A stretch of DNA of 64,000 nucleotides from Narthecium ossifragum (taxonomy: Eukaryota > Streptophyta > Magnoliopsida > Dioscoreales > Nartheciaceae), in contig OY986971.1 in assembly GCA_963920575.1 (NCBI GenBank), positions 5,061,340 to 5,125,339 on the forward strand. Direction: 5' to 3'. The notes beneath the pieces were generated by a model, which saw only the letters and a list, made by a program, of their open reading frames with translations, was not told where the DNA came from and ran no database searches. Below are positions 48,787 to 60,820 of the stretch, piece by piece (position 1 is the stretch's first letter; each line of letters starts with the position of its first letter). The position numbers and the translations under genes were made by a program.

Positions 48787-50274
48787 CTTTACGAGATTCC
48801 TGACAGATTAATACCAGTTTTGAAGACTATGAAGATATATTCACATCTTGGAAAACTGGTCCGTCAATGTTCAGGAGAATATTCTCTAAATATCCCAGAT
48901 AAGTCCGAATATTATCAAATCTTCGGGATCTGATAGAAAACTTCCTAATCTACATCTTTTATGTTGAACTAGTTTTCAAATTTTGACTTGATTGGACCAA
49001 GTTGCGACCGGAATAGGCTGCCAGAGATTAATCTAGGGAATCCGAGTTGTAGTAAGAGTCTAACTTACCCAAAACCCTAATTTCGAGAGTACACCTATAA
49101 AAAGATGTTTGCTGGCCGAAAATTGTAGGGGCCCATAGAGAGAAAATAGAGGATTAGGGTTTCTAAAGGCAGAGGAGTAAATGCGTGGATCCCGATTGTT
49201 CTTCATCAAATCTATGGCTTCCATCACCAAGATGAGTGGCTAGTTCCTTTACTTAGGGATCTCATGAAGCTTTAGTGTAGTTTTTCTATATTTTCTAGTT
49301 TGATACTTGTATTTCTTTCTGGACATGATCTTATAGATATGATTTGAATGACAATAGAGTAGAGGGAACAGAGTTCCTTGACGTATATTTTGGCCTACCT
49401 GATTTCGGTGATTGATGGTAGAGATCTATAGGATAGTTTTTATGTGGTTTGTGAATAACAGATGAGATATTTTATGCTTAGTGATGATAGGTTGTGTTAA
49501 GGTTACCCCGAAGGCAATCTATGCTAATCGAAGATAAAATATGCCTTTGGAAAAACACTCACCTTCTTTTAGGGATTCATGTAAGCTTTAGAAGCTGTGA
49601 ATCTATAATGTCTAGATAAGAAAACAAGAGGATAACTAGAGAGTACAGGAAGTCAAATAAAAATGGATTGATTAATCCCTAGATTTTCTCATTAATATAT
49701 TTCAATATTTTTACATCGCTTTCTTAATTAGTTTTAATTAATAAGTTTTTAAAACCAAAATCAATCCTTTTTCGCTTTAGGATTAGAGTTTTGAGATTTA
49801 ATTTCACCTTCGTTATTCAAATTAAGGTTTTCCCTGTGGTTTGACCCCGTATTTTATCACTATTCTACCCCATAGTTTAGTATTTTGAATAAGTGTTTAT
49901 AAATTTTATATTTGATTGAGTTTGCATCTGATTTAACGACGCGTTGCCAGGGAAATTTTCTGATTTTAAGAAGTATCGATTTAATTTTTTCATAACTCTT
50001 TTTCTTGGCATAGTTAGATTTTTATCTTTCTCTAATTTTAATTACTTTATTTTACACTTTTTAGGATTTTTCTGACAATTTTCTGACAATTTTCTTGAAA
50101 TTTTAGGATTTTTATCTTTTTGAATTTTTTGGAATCTTCCAAATTTCTTGCATTTCTTCTCAAATTCTACTTAGACTTGAAATTAAACAATATGATATCA
50201 AATACACCTACTCTTAGGCTAACAAAGGTAATTTTAGGGGTTTAATTATACATAAGCTGTGACTTATCAGTGGC

Positions 50275-50369
50275 CTATTGGTAGCATGTCACTCTATGTT
50301 CTCCATCTCTAACTAGGATCCTCTAGGGCTGTTAAACAATAAAAATAGAGATCAGGCTCTGATACCAAT
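50275..50369 (-). other. Copia 5' leader with primer-binding site
   Basis: The minus-strand TGGTATCAGAG (50357-50367) follows the 5' LTR by two bases, then an untranslated leader toward gag. Interrupted at its gag side by the composite LTR. Confidence 0.8.
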
Positions 50370-51386
50370 TGAAGGTCCAAGAGGGGTGGTGAATTGGACT
50401 CTTTTTTGAAAACTTGATAAATGGAAAATCTGGGTAGGAGAGATCTAAAACCTTGAGTGCTTGTAAACGAGAAGTAATAAAGTTAAAACAAACATACAAG
50501 AATATATGAGAGAAGATTAAGAAGGACTGGACCGATTTATAGTGGTTCGACCCAACTCTTAGTCTACTTCCACTTCTCTCAAGGTCCTCCTTAAGATTCC
50601 ACTACTTGTAAATCCTTTACAAGTTTTTCTCCAAGCTTCAGAGTGCTTGGTAACCTTACAACCACTCCAAACCACTCTTGGATGCCTCACAATGTCCTTC
50701 TTCACACTTGAAGAAGATTTATCAACAATTGTTATATCAAGTTTACAAAACAAGACTACTTATATCTGGCCTACAACCTGCTCACAAACCAGCTCCATAC
50801 AACTCTCCAATGGCTAGTTTTTTTATTTTGCATGTTGCTGGCGGTCGATCCATGCACCATCCGCTACATCGACCGCCATGTTCAAAACAATTGCCTTCTT
50901 GAGCGGCAGTTGATGCACGCATCGTCCGTCATATCGACCGTGAGCCTCTGTTGTGAAAAGCATGCTCCAGGGTCGATGCTGCGTTTGACCGCTGATTCTT
51001 CAAATCAAGTCACCATATTCCGCGATCGACCCGTGCATCGTCCGTGACATTGACCGCCGACCTATAACATTTAAAAACAATTTCCCTCTAAGCCAACACT
51101 TAGCTAAAGTAATAAATCACAAGCAAGCTCTGTGGTCGATCCATGCATCGACCGTCACATCAACCATGAGACTTTGTGTAGAAAAAGGCTTCTCAAGGTC
51201 GATGCCAAGATCGACCGTGAACCAACATGATATTTGGCCAAGTTGGGTGCATCGACCATGCAACCCCCGACCGCTAGTACGAAAATTTTAAAAATATGAA
51301 TTTTAAAAATTCCAATTAAAGGGGAAATTAATATTAAACGTATATTTTATCATTTAATATACATTGGTATCATCAAAACGCATGTT
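50370..51386 (-). repeat. Copia 5' LTR
   Basis: About 1017 bp. Ends CTTGGACCTTCA at 50370 next to the primer site. Its first about nine bases (TGTTGATCC in the partner) are missing or replaced at 51386, the junction with the hAT gene. Dyad cluster 50840-51285, then TATA-like GATATAAG (about 50756-50765). Confidence 0.82.
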
Positions 51387-52229
51387 ATTATTACTTCCAT
51401 TATCTAAACTTAGAGTACAAATCTTATCTGAAATGCCATAGTATTGGAGTTCATTCAAAATCATCAGAGCAATATTGTCACCGGTATATAAACTATCAAA
51501 TACAATAAAAGAAATAACTCTTTTTTGCATAGACCAAGCATCATCAATAAAATGAACCATAATACATAAGTAACTTTTTTTTTTGTCTAGAAGTCCATAT
51601 ATCCGAAGTAAGAGAGAATTTGCAAGTAAGAGTAGAAAAAAATGTCATTAGCTTTTCCTTCTCATTGTAGTATTTCATAACATCTCATTGGCAAATTTGA
51701 CGAGAAAATTTTCGAAAACCCGGTTGCAAAACCGATATAATGAAACCTTGAAATTCCTCAACATCAACAAAACTAAAAGGAAAATTTTTACGAACAACAT
51801 ACCTAACAAACATTTTTCTAGCAAAAGTCGGATCATATGAGAAGGTGCTTAAATTCTTCGTTGATGTCGATTGTGAAAGTAAAGATTGGCGAATGTCAAC
51901 TTGAGCTCTTCCTTGACCTTTCTTGTGCTTTGCTATATGGCGGGTTCGATGATTAGTGTCATTTCTCCAATGGCCGGATAAGACTTGTTTGCATATCGAA
52001 CATGTGACTTTGATATCAATGGTCGTCCCATTAGCATCTTTAATCTCATTTCTTTCATAGAACTCCCAGATTGCAGATCGTGTGTGCTTCGATGGAGATG
52101 TTGGATTATCACCACGACGGTTGAAGCAACTTCTTGGGGAGAAGGAAGAACTTTATTGTGATCACATTCTTCTCCTTCAATTTCGATCACATTCTCAAGA
52201 TTGTTATCTTGAATGGAGGAAGAAGCCAC
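51386..52229 (-). pseudogene. hAT transposase, N-terminal part with BED finger
   Basis: The start ATG is at 52229. A frameshift lies before a BED zinc finger (TCSICKQ...HRTRH, about 51930-51995), followed by LTSDIW and HFIDDAWSMQKRVISF and DKICTLSLDNGSNN of the hAT RNase H-like core (51386-51560). It breaks off at the Copia LTR. The C-terminal part is at 30884-31463; about 200-250 residues between them are not found. Confidence 0.82.
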
Positions 52230-52448
52230 AAGAGAAAGAGAAGAGAAAATCTTGAGTTAGAGAATAGAGAGCTTGACAATGCACTTGGGGGGTGTTTGGT
52301 TGGTGGAATCGCCTGATGCATGGGATCGTAGGATGCATGCATCAGGTGGTGCACGCATCGGGCAGTAGATGCACTTGTTTGGTTGTCTTTTGGATCAATC
52401 GATGCACTCTAAATATATATATAATTTAGCTTTATTGCATCATTAAGC
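52230..52448. other. hAT 5' flank with an inverted repeat
   Basis: Contains GGGGGTGTTTGGTT and an inverted repeat CCTGATGCATG...CATGCATCAGG (about 52310-52346). Could be a MITE remnant or an element edge; I could not define its ends. Confidence 0.35.
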
Positions 52449-53501
52449 TTGCATACCCCTAGAATCATGGCAACATCTACCTCTCGAAGGAAAATTAATT
52501 CCAAAAAGGACAAAAAATTGAAGAATGCCCAATTGGCAGAATTCCTTTCTGAATTAGAAGCCTTAAATAACTGGGCTATCCCAGATGTTCCTAATAAGGG
52601 CATTTATAAAATTGGTTTTTTAGATCTAAAATCGCTAATAGCGATAAAAACAGTAGAAAGAACAGTGACGATCAATCAAGGAGACCAGACAATTAAGCTT
52701 CTTTCAGAAAAAAAAACTTAGATCATTATATGGAGAAATAAAATTACATCCGCATAGGATTAATTTAAGTGGCTTATAAACCACTCACTTTGCAAGGATT
52801 AAACGCATCCATTCTCTCATGCATGAGAGATGCTCGATGTCTTAATTGGCCTTAATCTCTTATAGGAATTATGGAAACTAGTCTCAGCCATGGACATGTT
52901 TACTTTAATGTTTATCCTAACTTGAGTCTGTCCATGACTAATCCTAATATTATGGAAGCCACAAGTCTTAATATAAAGACTCATGATTATGAATTCTTAC
53001 CTCATTCTGAAACAATTGCAATTGTCTATAGGATCCATTATAAGGTCCTTAGCACCCTAGCTCTCAGAGCTAGACAGTTTACTCCTCTAGGAAAAAGTGT
53101 TTTGATTGAAACAAATCTCCTGTCTTCTACAATTGCTACGAATAGACAGATAAAATAGGATGAAGTTAACTTCCCAGATAATTAGGTAATAACTAACGTT
53201 GTCCCGCTTAGACCAATTGTTAATCAACAAATTGATCAAATATCTCAAACTGATGACGGAGAAGTTACTATAACTTTTAATCCTAATAGGATTATAAAAC
53301 TTACTGATATAACTACTCTTTCAAGCAAATTTGTCTCAATTCCTGGAACTTCGGTTCAAGCAATTCGAATTTCTAAATCTCAAATTTCTCACTAAAAAGG
53401 AGTCAAATACAGACTCCGAAATGAGCGTCCATTTGTAAATGGATTTTAAGCCCAATGGCAATGTCAAGAAATTCCTTAATAAGGAATTTCATGAACTCTA
53501 T
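52449..53501 (+). pseudogene. Endogenous pararetrovirus (Caulimoviridae-like) copy, movement-protein part
   Basis: Plus-strand remnant. One piece lies at about 52467-52721, then a frameshift, then 52871-53158 with HGHVYFNVYPNLSL, which resembles 30K-type movement proteins of plant pararetroviruses, then strongly decayed sequence to 53501. Interrupted at 53501 by a nested solo LTR; the same copy resumes at 60821. No intact ORF; several stops and frameshifts. Family-level assignment only. Confidence 0.7.
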
Positions 53502-54016
53502 TGTCGCGCCCCGGCCCAGAAAACCCATCCGGACCGGGACACGAGGGGGGTTCCTACATCTACTAAGATCAAACTGACGGAAACAGTTATAATAATCAAT
53601 CAGAGGGCAAAAGTAAATCTAAGATCTACTATTCCAAAAACTGTACATACATCAGACTTATATCAAAATTTACATATATCAGTCCTCAAAAAGTTATGTC
53701 ATCAGAAGTCTTCAGAAAGGCACAGCAGAAGCTGTGAGGGCCCGTCCCTCCGACCTGCCTCGACCGCATGGGTCGAGAGCTGGTTTCCTGTTGGTTTGGT
53801 TCCGCGTCGAGTACGATCGGGCGATCGTATGGCGGTTTGGACCCCGGGGGCATTTTGGTAAATATGCCCTCTGGTGGTTGGTTTCACACCCGCGTTCCAT
53901 ACACGGACTTGGATTGATGTATGTGCTTGATTAGAATCTCTAGGGTGCGTCCGATCGGAGGATCGGAGCTCGATCGGGAAAGATCGAATCAGACGGCTGA
54001 GATCGATCCGAATCTC

Positions 54017-54024
54017 TATATAAG
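54017..54024 (+). promoter_or_regulatory. TATA box of copy d
   Basis: TATATAAG followed by a pyrimidine-rich leader (54025-54085). Palindromes CGATCGGGCGATCG (53816) and CCGATCGGAGGATCGG (53950) lie upstream. Confidence 0.6.
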
Positions 54025-54549
54025 CCCTGTCCCTTTCTCTCTCTTTCCTTCTCTTCTCCTGTCATTTTCTCACCTTCTCTCTCCTTCGGCTGAGCTAGGG
54101 CTTGGAAACGCGGCTTTCGGAGCGTGGATCTTGGCGGCTCGACTCGTTGGACGCGTGGAGGAGCTACCCTACTTGCTCAAGTAGGTGTTTCTATCTCGAT
54201 CTTAGGATCGGGTTCTCCTAGGATAGGTTTAATGTACTTTCGCTGTAGGAATACATGTTAGAATGCTTTGTGGCTCTTTGCACATGTGGTGTAGTTCATT
54301 CCCTGTATTCCTACGTTGCGAATTCGGTATTTTAACGGTTGGTTCCCGTATTATCGCCGTTTTGTCGATTTTCGTCCATTTGGACCTAGATAGGAGATTT
54401 AACCGTCAAAAATGTGATTTCTTTTATACCATTGGATTCCCCATCGAGAATTACACTTGCTTGCAAAATCTCATTGTTTTCCAACTTAATTTGATCCTTG
54501 AAATCCAAGAAATTGGATTTCCGCCACTGTTCTGATGAACTGTGCCTTA

Positions 54550-54945
54550 GGCTCGACGATCGATCGGTGCATCGACCGTCAAGTATTGATCTGCTCTTTC
54601 TGAGCCTGACGGTCGACCCTCGGATCGACCGTCGCATCGTCCGTCAGGCTCTGTCGGGATTTTGGACTCCCACGATCGATGGATCGATCGACCGCGGGCT
54701 CTCTCCCTTTTTCATCCCACCTGACGGTCGACGGTCGGATCGACCGTCGCATCGACGGTCGGATCGACCGTCGTATCGACCGTCAGGCGCTGTTTGGTTT
54801 TGGGCTTCCCAGGGTCGATGAGTGGATCGACCGTCGCCCCTTGGTTTTCTTCGCCTTGATCTCACGGTCGACCGCAGCATCGACCGTGACATCGTCCGTG
54901 GTCTCACGGTCGATCGGCGGATCGACCGTGACATCGTCCGTGGGC
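54550..54945. repeat. Dyad cluster, GACGGTCGATC type (copy d)
   Basis: Seven groups of GACGGTCGA(T/C)...GATCGACCGTC half-sites start at about 54557, 54610, 54672, 54724, 54811, 54864 and 54906. Mirrored in copy f at about 59515-59880. Confidence 0.85.
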
Positions 54946-57900
54946 CCTTGAACTTGGTTTTCTGGCCTTTCTTGGAGGGTTTTGATTTGTGATTAATATC
55001 TAAACATGTTAAGAAGCATGTATGTGGATGTTGTGGGGTTTTCAAAGGCTTTCTATCGAATTTAAGGATCGATTCGAGTAATCTTCCTTTTTGGGGCAAA
55101 TCTATGGTTTCGTTGCATTTAATACATGTTTGATTGTAGTTGAATGCTTAGTTGATCGCCTAACCATTAGATAGCCATGAGTGCTAGCTAATGAGAAATT
55201 GTGGAACCTTAGCCTCTTGCCGGCGAGTGCCGAGGGCTATTGTATAACTGTGAACCTGAACTGATGCTGTGGCATATAAAGACATCTAGGATAGATGTTT
55301 GCATAGGTTCATGCATTGTATGCATTAGAGGCATTTGAGGTTAGGCGGGCGATGGTTTGGGTCGCCGATCCGAGGCTCTTGGGTAGCTCGGATCTAGCCT
55401 TAGGGCCGTGGCTGGGTAGTCAGGAGTAGGGTGTGATCTTGTATCATCTGAATCTCATGTGTTGAGGATTTGCGATAGTTGACTCTGATCAGTGTTTGAG
55501 GTTTAGAGGTCGTGTTGTCTTCCAAGGCCAAGTGCTAAGGATGGGTGTCGATGCGTTCCCGATGTGGTTCCCCAAAACATGGTATTCCTACTTGGGTAAG
55601 GGTGATCCTGCATGTTACTGTTTCGTGGCCTCCTGATAACATGTTCAAGAGAGAGGTTTCATGGCAGGAGCCCTTGGGACATCGACAGGGTTGTGGGACC
55701 CGTGGCATCCGTTAGACTTGAGCTGGGAGACAACACTGTTGTTGTTTTCCTCCCTTCCGTGTGCCGTAGAGTAGAACCCTACTGAGCTTATCGCTCACTC
55801 CTACCCGGGCTGCGTTTGCAGGTGCAGGCGGCAGTTCTTCTTCCGTGGAGCCGACAGGATCGGCCTTTGGCGGCGCGAGTACATCCAGAGGCATTTGAGG
55901 TTTTGCTGGAGGATAAAACTGTTGTACCTTTTTGATAATATATATGTTGTAAACATTTTGAGGACTTTTGGGATTTTGTATAAATCTGTCTCTTGGAAGA
56001 CTTTTGTATCAAATATTGAATAGTACAACTGATGTTATATAAATTGAATATATGTTTACCTCTGGATTATAAGTTGTTTAAAAATTATCCGTCTTTTCGC
56101 ATTTGTATCGCGCCAATTGAAGATGAATAGAGATAGGAACCCTCACGCCCCGTCCTGTATGGGTTTTCTGGGTCGGGGTGTGACAGAAGCCCTCTTGATC
56201 CTCAAGCATGACCTGATGTCGACGCGCCGCCACAGGTCGAACAACTGGGGGCCACAACAGAAGAGCTGGTATCTGCACCTGCAAATACCGCAGCCCAGGT
56301 AGGAATGAGCAAAAGCTCAGCAGAGTTCTACTCTACGACACACACAAGGAAGGCAACAACAACTGAACTAACTCTGTGCCAAGTACTGAGGCCTGCCAAG
56401 GACCCCATAAATCCCGTCAATAACCCGAAGGGTACCTGCCCAAGTACGTCCCTCCGACAACCACTGTTCAAGGACGGACCACCTCCGACAATCCCTGACA
56501 CAGGGTGGACATGATGATACCAGCAGGACACCCCTCTCCAAGCGGGACCTCCACACTTGGCGGAACAACCGAGGTTATGACAACCAACTCTCAGCACTCA
56601 AAGCAACAGAGCTAACACGACCTCTAGACTCCAAATCAAAAGCTAAGGCTTGCCAGGGAGCCCATAAATCTCATTGATACCCCCAGGGTTCCTGTCCATA
56701 TAACCCTCTCCCGCCACAACAAGGAGAACCTCAGCACATGTAGAACACCCTTACCCATGCTGAATACCATGCATGACGACACATGTCGGGGTAACGACAT
56801 CCACCTCTTAGCAATTGATACAGGAGTACCAGGAACAAACCTCAAACATCAGATTATCAGTGTTACAGTCAAACCTTAGACCTCGGTACCCAGCCTCGGG
56901 ACGGCGACCCACAGATCTAACCAATGCAACTAATGCACAACAGAGAATGCATGCAACAGTATGACAAAACATCATATAAGTCCGACTGAATCGCTGCAGC
57001 GGTACTACCAACCGCTGCCAGCCGATCCGTAGAGAGTCCCGGCATTATGACGGTACCACGACCGTCAACTGCGGACTCCTGCAACGGGAAGCAACCCCAA
57101 AAACCGCTGATGAATAGTAAAATATAATATTATAATCCAAACATATAATATTATATTTAAAACACCAAAACATTCTCTACGTAGAACTAATTGACCCCGT
57201 CAATCCGACATTCAAATGAAATTGGATTCGAGATCCAACTTAGACTCCAGTAGACCAACCTGCCGGGATCAATATATCCAAAACCCAGAAACATCCAACG
57301 GCTAGATTAACGGGAAAACACTAAGCAAAACCGCTAATCAAACTAACTTACCAATTACTTGCTGCAACGCAGCCCTCAAGTACGAAAATTATAACAAATC
57401 GTAAAAAAATCATAAAAATATGAAATCAGTAGGATTTGAGAGTAGATTTAAAGATCTACAACTCTTATGTTCATCACAACCCAAGAACATGCACGTACTG
57501 GTCGGCAAACTCGCCGCAAACCGGCTGTTCTTCAAGAACAGCAGAAACCGGAAAATCCGAGATTAAACATGCATAAATCCTACTAAAATCTCAACTAAAG
57601 TTTATGAAACTTATAACAGAAATTCTACTAAGCAAGAGGAAGCCAACAACACAAAGAACTACATGATCTACCGGCTAGATTAAGAGAAACCCATTAAACA
57701 ACTCTTGTAGATAGAAAACCTACTGGAAACAAAAATCCTCGGCTGATTCCCCGCAAACCAGTCACCAACAAGGCTTCAAACCACACCAGGGATCTTCCTC
57801 ACATAGCCATGAATCCAACAAGCTTTGGAACGTCCAAAACGGTGGCCGGAGGAGGGAGAACGGAGGAGAAGAAGCTCGCCGGAAAAACAGGGGAAGCAGA

Positions 57901-58266
57901 GCTCGTGGGAAGAAGGAAGATGAAGGACGAAGAAGAGAAGGAAAAGAGGAAGAAGAGGAAGGAAAAGGGAGGGGAAAAGGGGAAAAAGAGGAGAGAAAGT
58001 CCTCTCTCCCCTGAAAGCGAAAAGCAACGGCCACGGCGACCGTCCTCGCAAGGAACATCGACCTGCTACAGTACCCGGATCGATCCAAGGCCAAGAGGGA
58101 TCGATCCAAGACCTAGCTGAATCAATCCAACACTAGTTTGGATCGATCCACAGGTCAAAAACCTCCTAAACGGATCTAGTCAAACACAATTATCAAACAG
58201 AGGCTGTGTGTGCACACACGGGTGTGGAACAACCCAACAAGGCGTAATTTACCAAATTGCCCTTGC

Positions 58267-60703
58267 TGTCACACCTCGACCCAGAAAACCCATCCAGGAC
58301 GAGGCGTGAGGGTCCTAACACTATTCATCATCAACCGGCGCGGTACAAAGCGGAAAAGACGGATAATTTAAACAATTATATTCCAGAGGCTAAACATATT
58401 TAATTATCATATATCATCAAGTTGTACAATTCAGATTTAATACAAAAGCTCCCAAGAGATAGATTTAATACAATACTCCAAAATCCTCAGAAGTTTACAT
58501 CATATACACATATATATCAAAAGGGTACAACTGGTAATCCTCCAAGCGTCCTCAAGCGCCTCTGGAAGTACTCGCGCCGCCAAAAGCCGATCCTGCCGGC
58601 TCCACCGAAGAAGAACTGCCGCCTGCACCTGCAAACGCAGCCCGGGTAGGAGTGAGCGATAAGCTCAGTAGGGTTCTACTTTACGGCACACTGAAGGGAG
58701 GAAAACAACAACAGAGTTGTCTTTCAGCTCAAGTCTAACGGATGCCTCGGGTCCCACAACCCTGTCGACTCCCCAAGGGATCCTACTCTTCTCAACCGAC
58801 CACGCTGGGAAACTCAACCAACACGCTGGGAGGAAAGAACCGGAACTAGTAGGATCACCATTACCCAGCAGGAAACCACTGCCTGGGGACCATGTTAGGG
58901 ACGTCGACACCCATCCTTAGAACTTAGCTTCGGAAGACAACCCGACCTCTAAACCTCAAACACTGATCAGAGTCAACTAGCGTGAATCCTCAAAAGACAT
59001 GAGACTTGATAAACAATCACACCCTACTCCTGACTACCCCTCCACGGTCCTAAGGCTAGATCCGAGCTATCCGAGAGCCTCGGATCGGCGACCTAAACCA
59101 TCGCCCGCCTAACCTCAAATGCCTCTAATGCACACAATGCATGAGCCTAGGCAAACATCTATCCTAGATGTCTCTACATGCCACATCAACAGTTAAAAGT
59201 TCAACAGATATACAATAGCCCTCGGTACTCGCCGGCAAGAGGCTAAGGTTCCACAATTCCTCATTAGCTAGCACTCATAGCTAGCTAATGGCTAAGCAAA
59301 CAACTAAGCAATTAACTACAATCAATCATGTATTTATTGCAAGTAGAACCATAGGTTTTCTAGAAAAGGAAAGAACATTTGAATCAATCTCAAACCAAAT
59401 GGAAAATCCTTTGAAAACCTCATCAAATCCCCCTACATGCTTCCCAACATGTTTAGATACTAGTTCCCCATCAAAACCAATCAAGAAATACCAGAAAACC
59501 GAGTTTAAAGGGTCACGGACGATGTCACGGTCGATCCGGGGATCGACCGTGAGGCCACGGACGATGCCACGGTCGATCCGGAGATCGACCGTGAGACCCA
59601 TGGGAAGAAAACCCAGGGCGACGGTCGATCCACCCATCGACCCTGAGCAGCCCAAAACCAAACAGCGCCTGACGGTCGATGCGACAGTCGATCCGACGGT
59701 CGACCGTCAGGAAAAAGGCGAAAAGGAGAAGATCCCACGGTCGATCGATCCATCGACCGTGGGAGTCCAAAATCCCGACAAAGCCCGACGGTCGATGTGA
59801 CGGTCGATCCGATGGTCGACTGTCAGGCCCAGAAAGGGTAAAACCATACTTGACGGTCGATGCACCGATCGACCGTCGAGCCTTGGCACAGTTCATCAGA
59901 ACAGTGCTAGAAATCCATTTCTTTGGATTTGAAGTATCAAATCATGTTGGAATTAAATGAGATTTTGCAAGCAAGTGTATTTAATGATGGAAAAGCTAAT
60001 GGAATGAAGAAATCCAGGTTTTGACGGTTAAATCTTCTATCTAGGTCCAAATGGACAAAAACCAACAAAACGGCGATAATACGGAAACCAACCGTTAGGA
60101 TACGGAAATCCACTGATAGGAATACTGGAAACAAGCTATACTACACATGCATTCATCCACACAACATTCTAACAAGTATTCCTACAGCGAAAGCACATAA
60201 AACCTATCCTAGGAGAACCCGATCCAAGGATCGAGGTAGAAACACCTACTTGAGCAAGTATGGGAGCTCCTCCACGCGTGCCACCAGCCGAGCCGCCAAG
60301 ATCCAAGCTCCGAAAGCCCAATCTCCAAACCCTACCTCAGCCGAAGGAGAGAGAGAGAAGGGAAGAGAACGACAGGTGAAGGAGAGAAGGAAAGAGAGAA
60401 AGAGATAGGCCTTATATAGAAATTTCAAATCTATCTCAGCCGTCCAAATCGATCTTTCCCGATCGAGCTCCGATCCTCCGATCGGACGCACCCTAGGGAT
60501 TCTAATCAAACACATACATCAATCAAAGTCAGTGTGTGGAACGCGGGTGTGAAACCGACCACCAGAGGGCATATTTCCCAAAATGCCCCCGGGTCCAAAA
60601 CCGCCACACGATCGCCCGATCGTGCCCGACGCGGAACCAAACCAACAGGAAACCAGCTCTCGACCCACGTGGTCGAGTCAGGTCTGAGGGACGGGCCCTC
60701 ACA
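58267..60703 (-). mobile_element. Inner solo LTR (copy f)
   Basis: 2437 bp on the minus strand, flanked by CTTGC (58262-58266 and 60704-60708). Closest relative in the window is copy d, which is in the opposite orientation, so d and f form arms of a large inverted repeat with about 2.1 kb between. Dyads 59515-59880. Confidence 0.9.
59515..59880. repeat. Dyad cluster, GACGGTCGATC type (copy f)
   Basis: Includes TCACGGTCGATCCGGGGATC-type units (59525, 59571), a CGATCGATCCATCGACC unit (59743) and a GACGGTCGATGCACCGATCG unit (59852). Confidence 0.83.
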
Positions 60704-60820
60704 CTTGCGGTCAAAGAAACAAAGCGATCCACCGGATCGCGCGCTCGACGCGAAACAGTCAAACGAGCCACGAGCCTGACCTAGCCGGTCGACTCAGGAG
60801 TAGAGGGACAGGTCCTCACA

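Larger units (their letters stand above)
45968..50269 (-). mobile_element. Composite Ty3-type solo LTR region (TGATAAG...), itself interrupted
   Basis: Flanked by GTGGC (45963-45967 and 50270-50274) and ending TG...CA; inserted near the start of Copia gag. The outermost segments (about 50269-49965 and 46198-45968) are LTR start and LTR end in minus orientation, but the middle (about 46199-49962, minus copy c) reads as a plus-strand LTR of the same family with a TATA-like CTATAAAAAG (about 49087). Either one LTR nested in another, or an inversion. The inner target duplication could not be confirmed. Confidence 0.65.
31695..51386 (-). mobile_element. SIRE-like Ty1/Copia retrotransposon, multiply interrupted
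   Basis: Minus-strand element with 5' LTR 50370-51386, primer site 50357-50367, gag, protease, integrase, reverse transcriptase, RNase H (order fixes it as Copia), polypurine tract 32479-32492 and a truncated 3' LTR 31695-32478. Its roughly 6-kb interior is expanded to 18 kb by insertions: a TRIM (33020-33607), a hAT fragment, solo LTRs at 37200, 40017 and 43567, and the composite at 45968-50269. Long gag with coiled coil, and a promoter-like segment after pol, resemble the SIRE/Maximus lineage. All ORFs are broken. Confidence 0.88.
53733..56185 (+). mobile_element. Inner solo LTR (copy d)
   Basis: 2453 bp, TGTGAGGGCC...GGGGTGTGACA, plus strand, flanked by GAAGC (53728-53732 and 56186-56190) inside the outer LTR. 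TATA box TATATAAG at 54017-54024 with GATCGGAGGATCGG-type dyads just upstream; larger dyad cluster 54550-54945; ACTGAGCTTATCGCTCA block at 55781. Confidence 0.9.
53502..60820 (-). mobile_element. Outer Tekay/Del-like Ty3 solo LTR holding two inner solo LTRs
   Basis: Minus-strand LTR (TGTCGCGCCCC at the left, GGTCCTCACA at the right), flanked by TCTAT (53497-53501 and 60821-60825). Its own sequence is 53502-53732, 56186-58266 and 60704-60820, about 2.4 kb in total. The middle portion carries GGATCGATCC dyads (58078-58150) and the leftover of an AATATAATATTATATT block (57120). Removing it restores continuity of the pararetrovirus frame. Confidence 0.88.
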
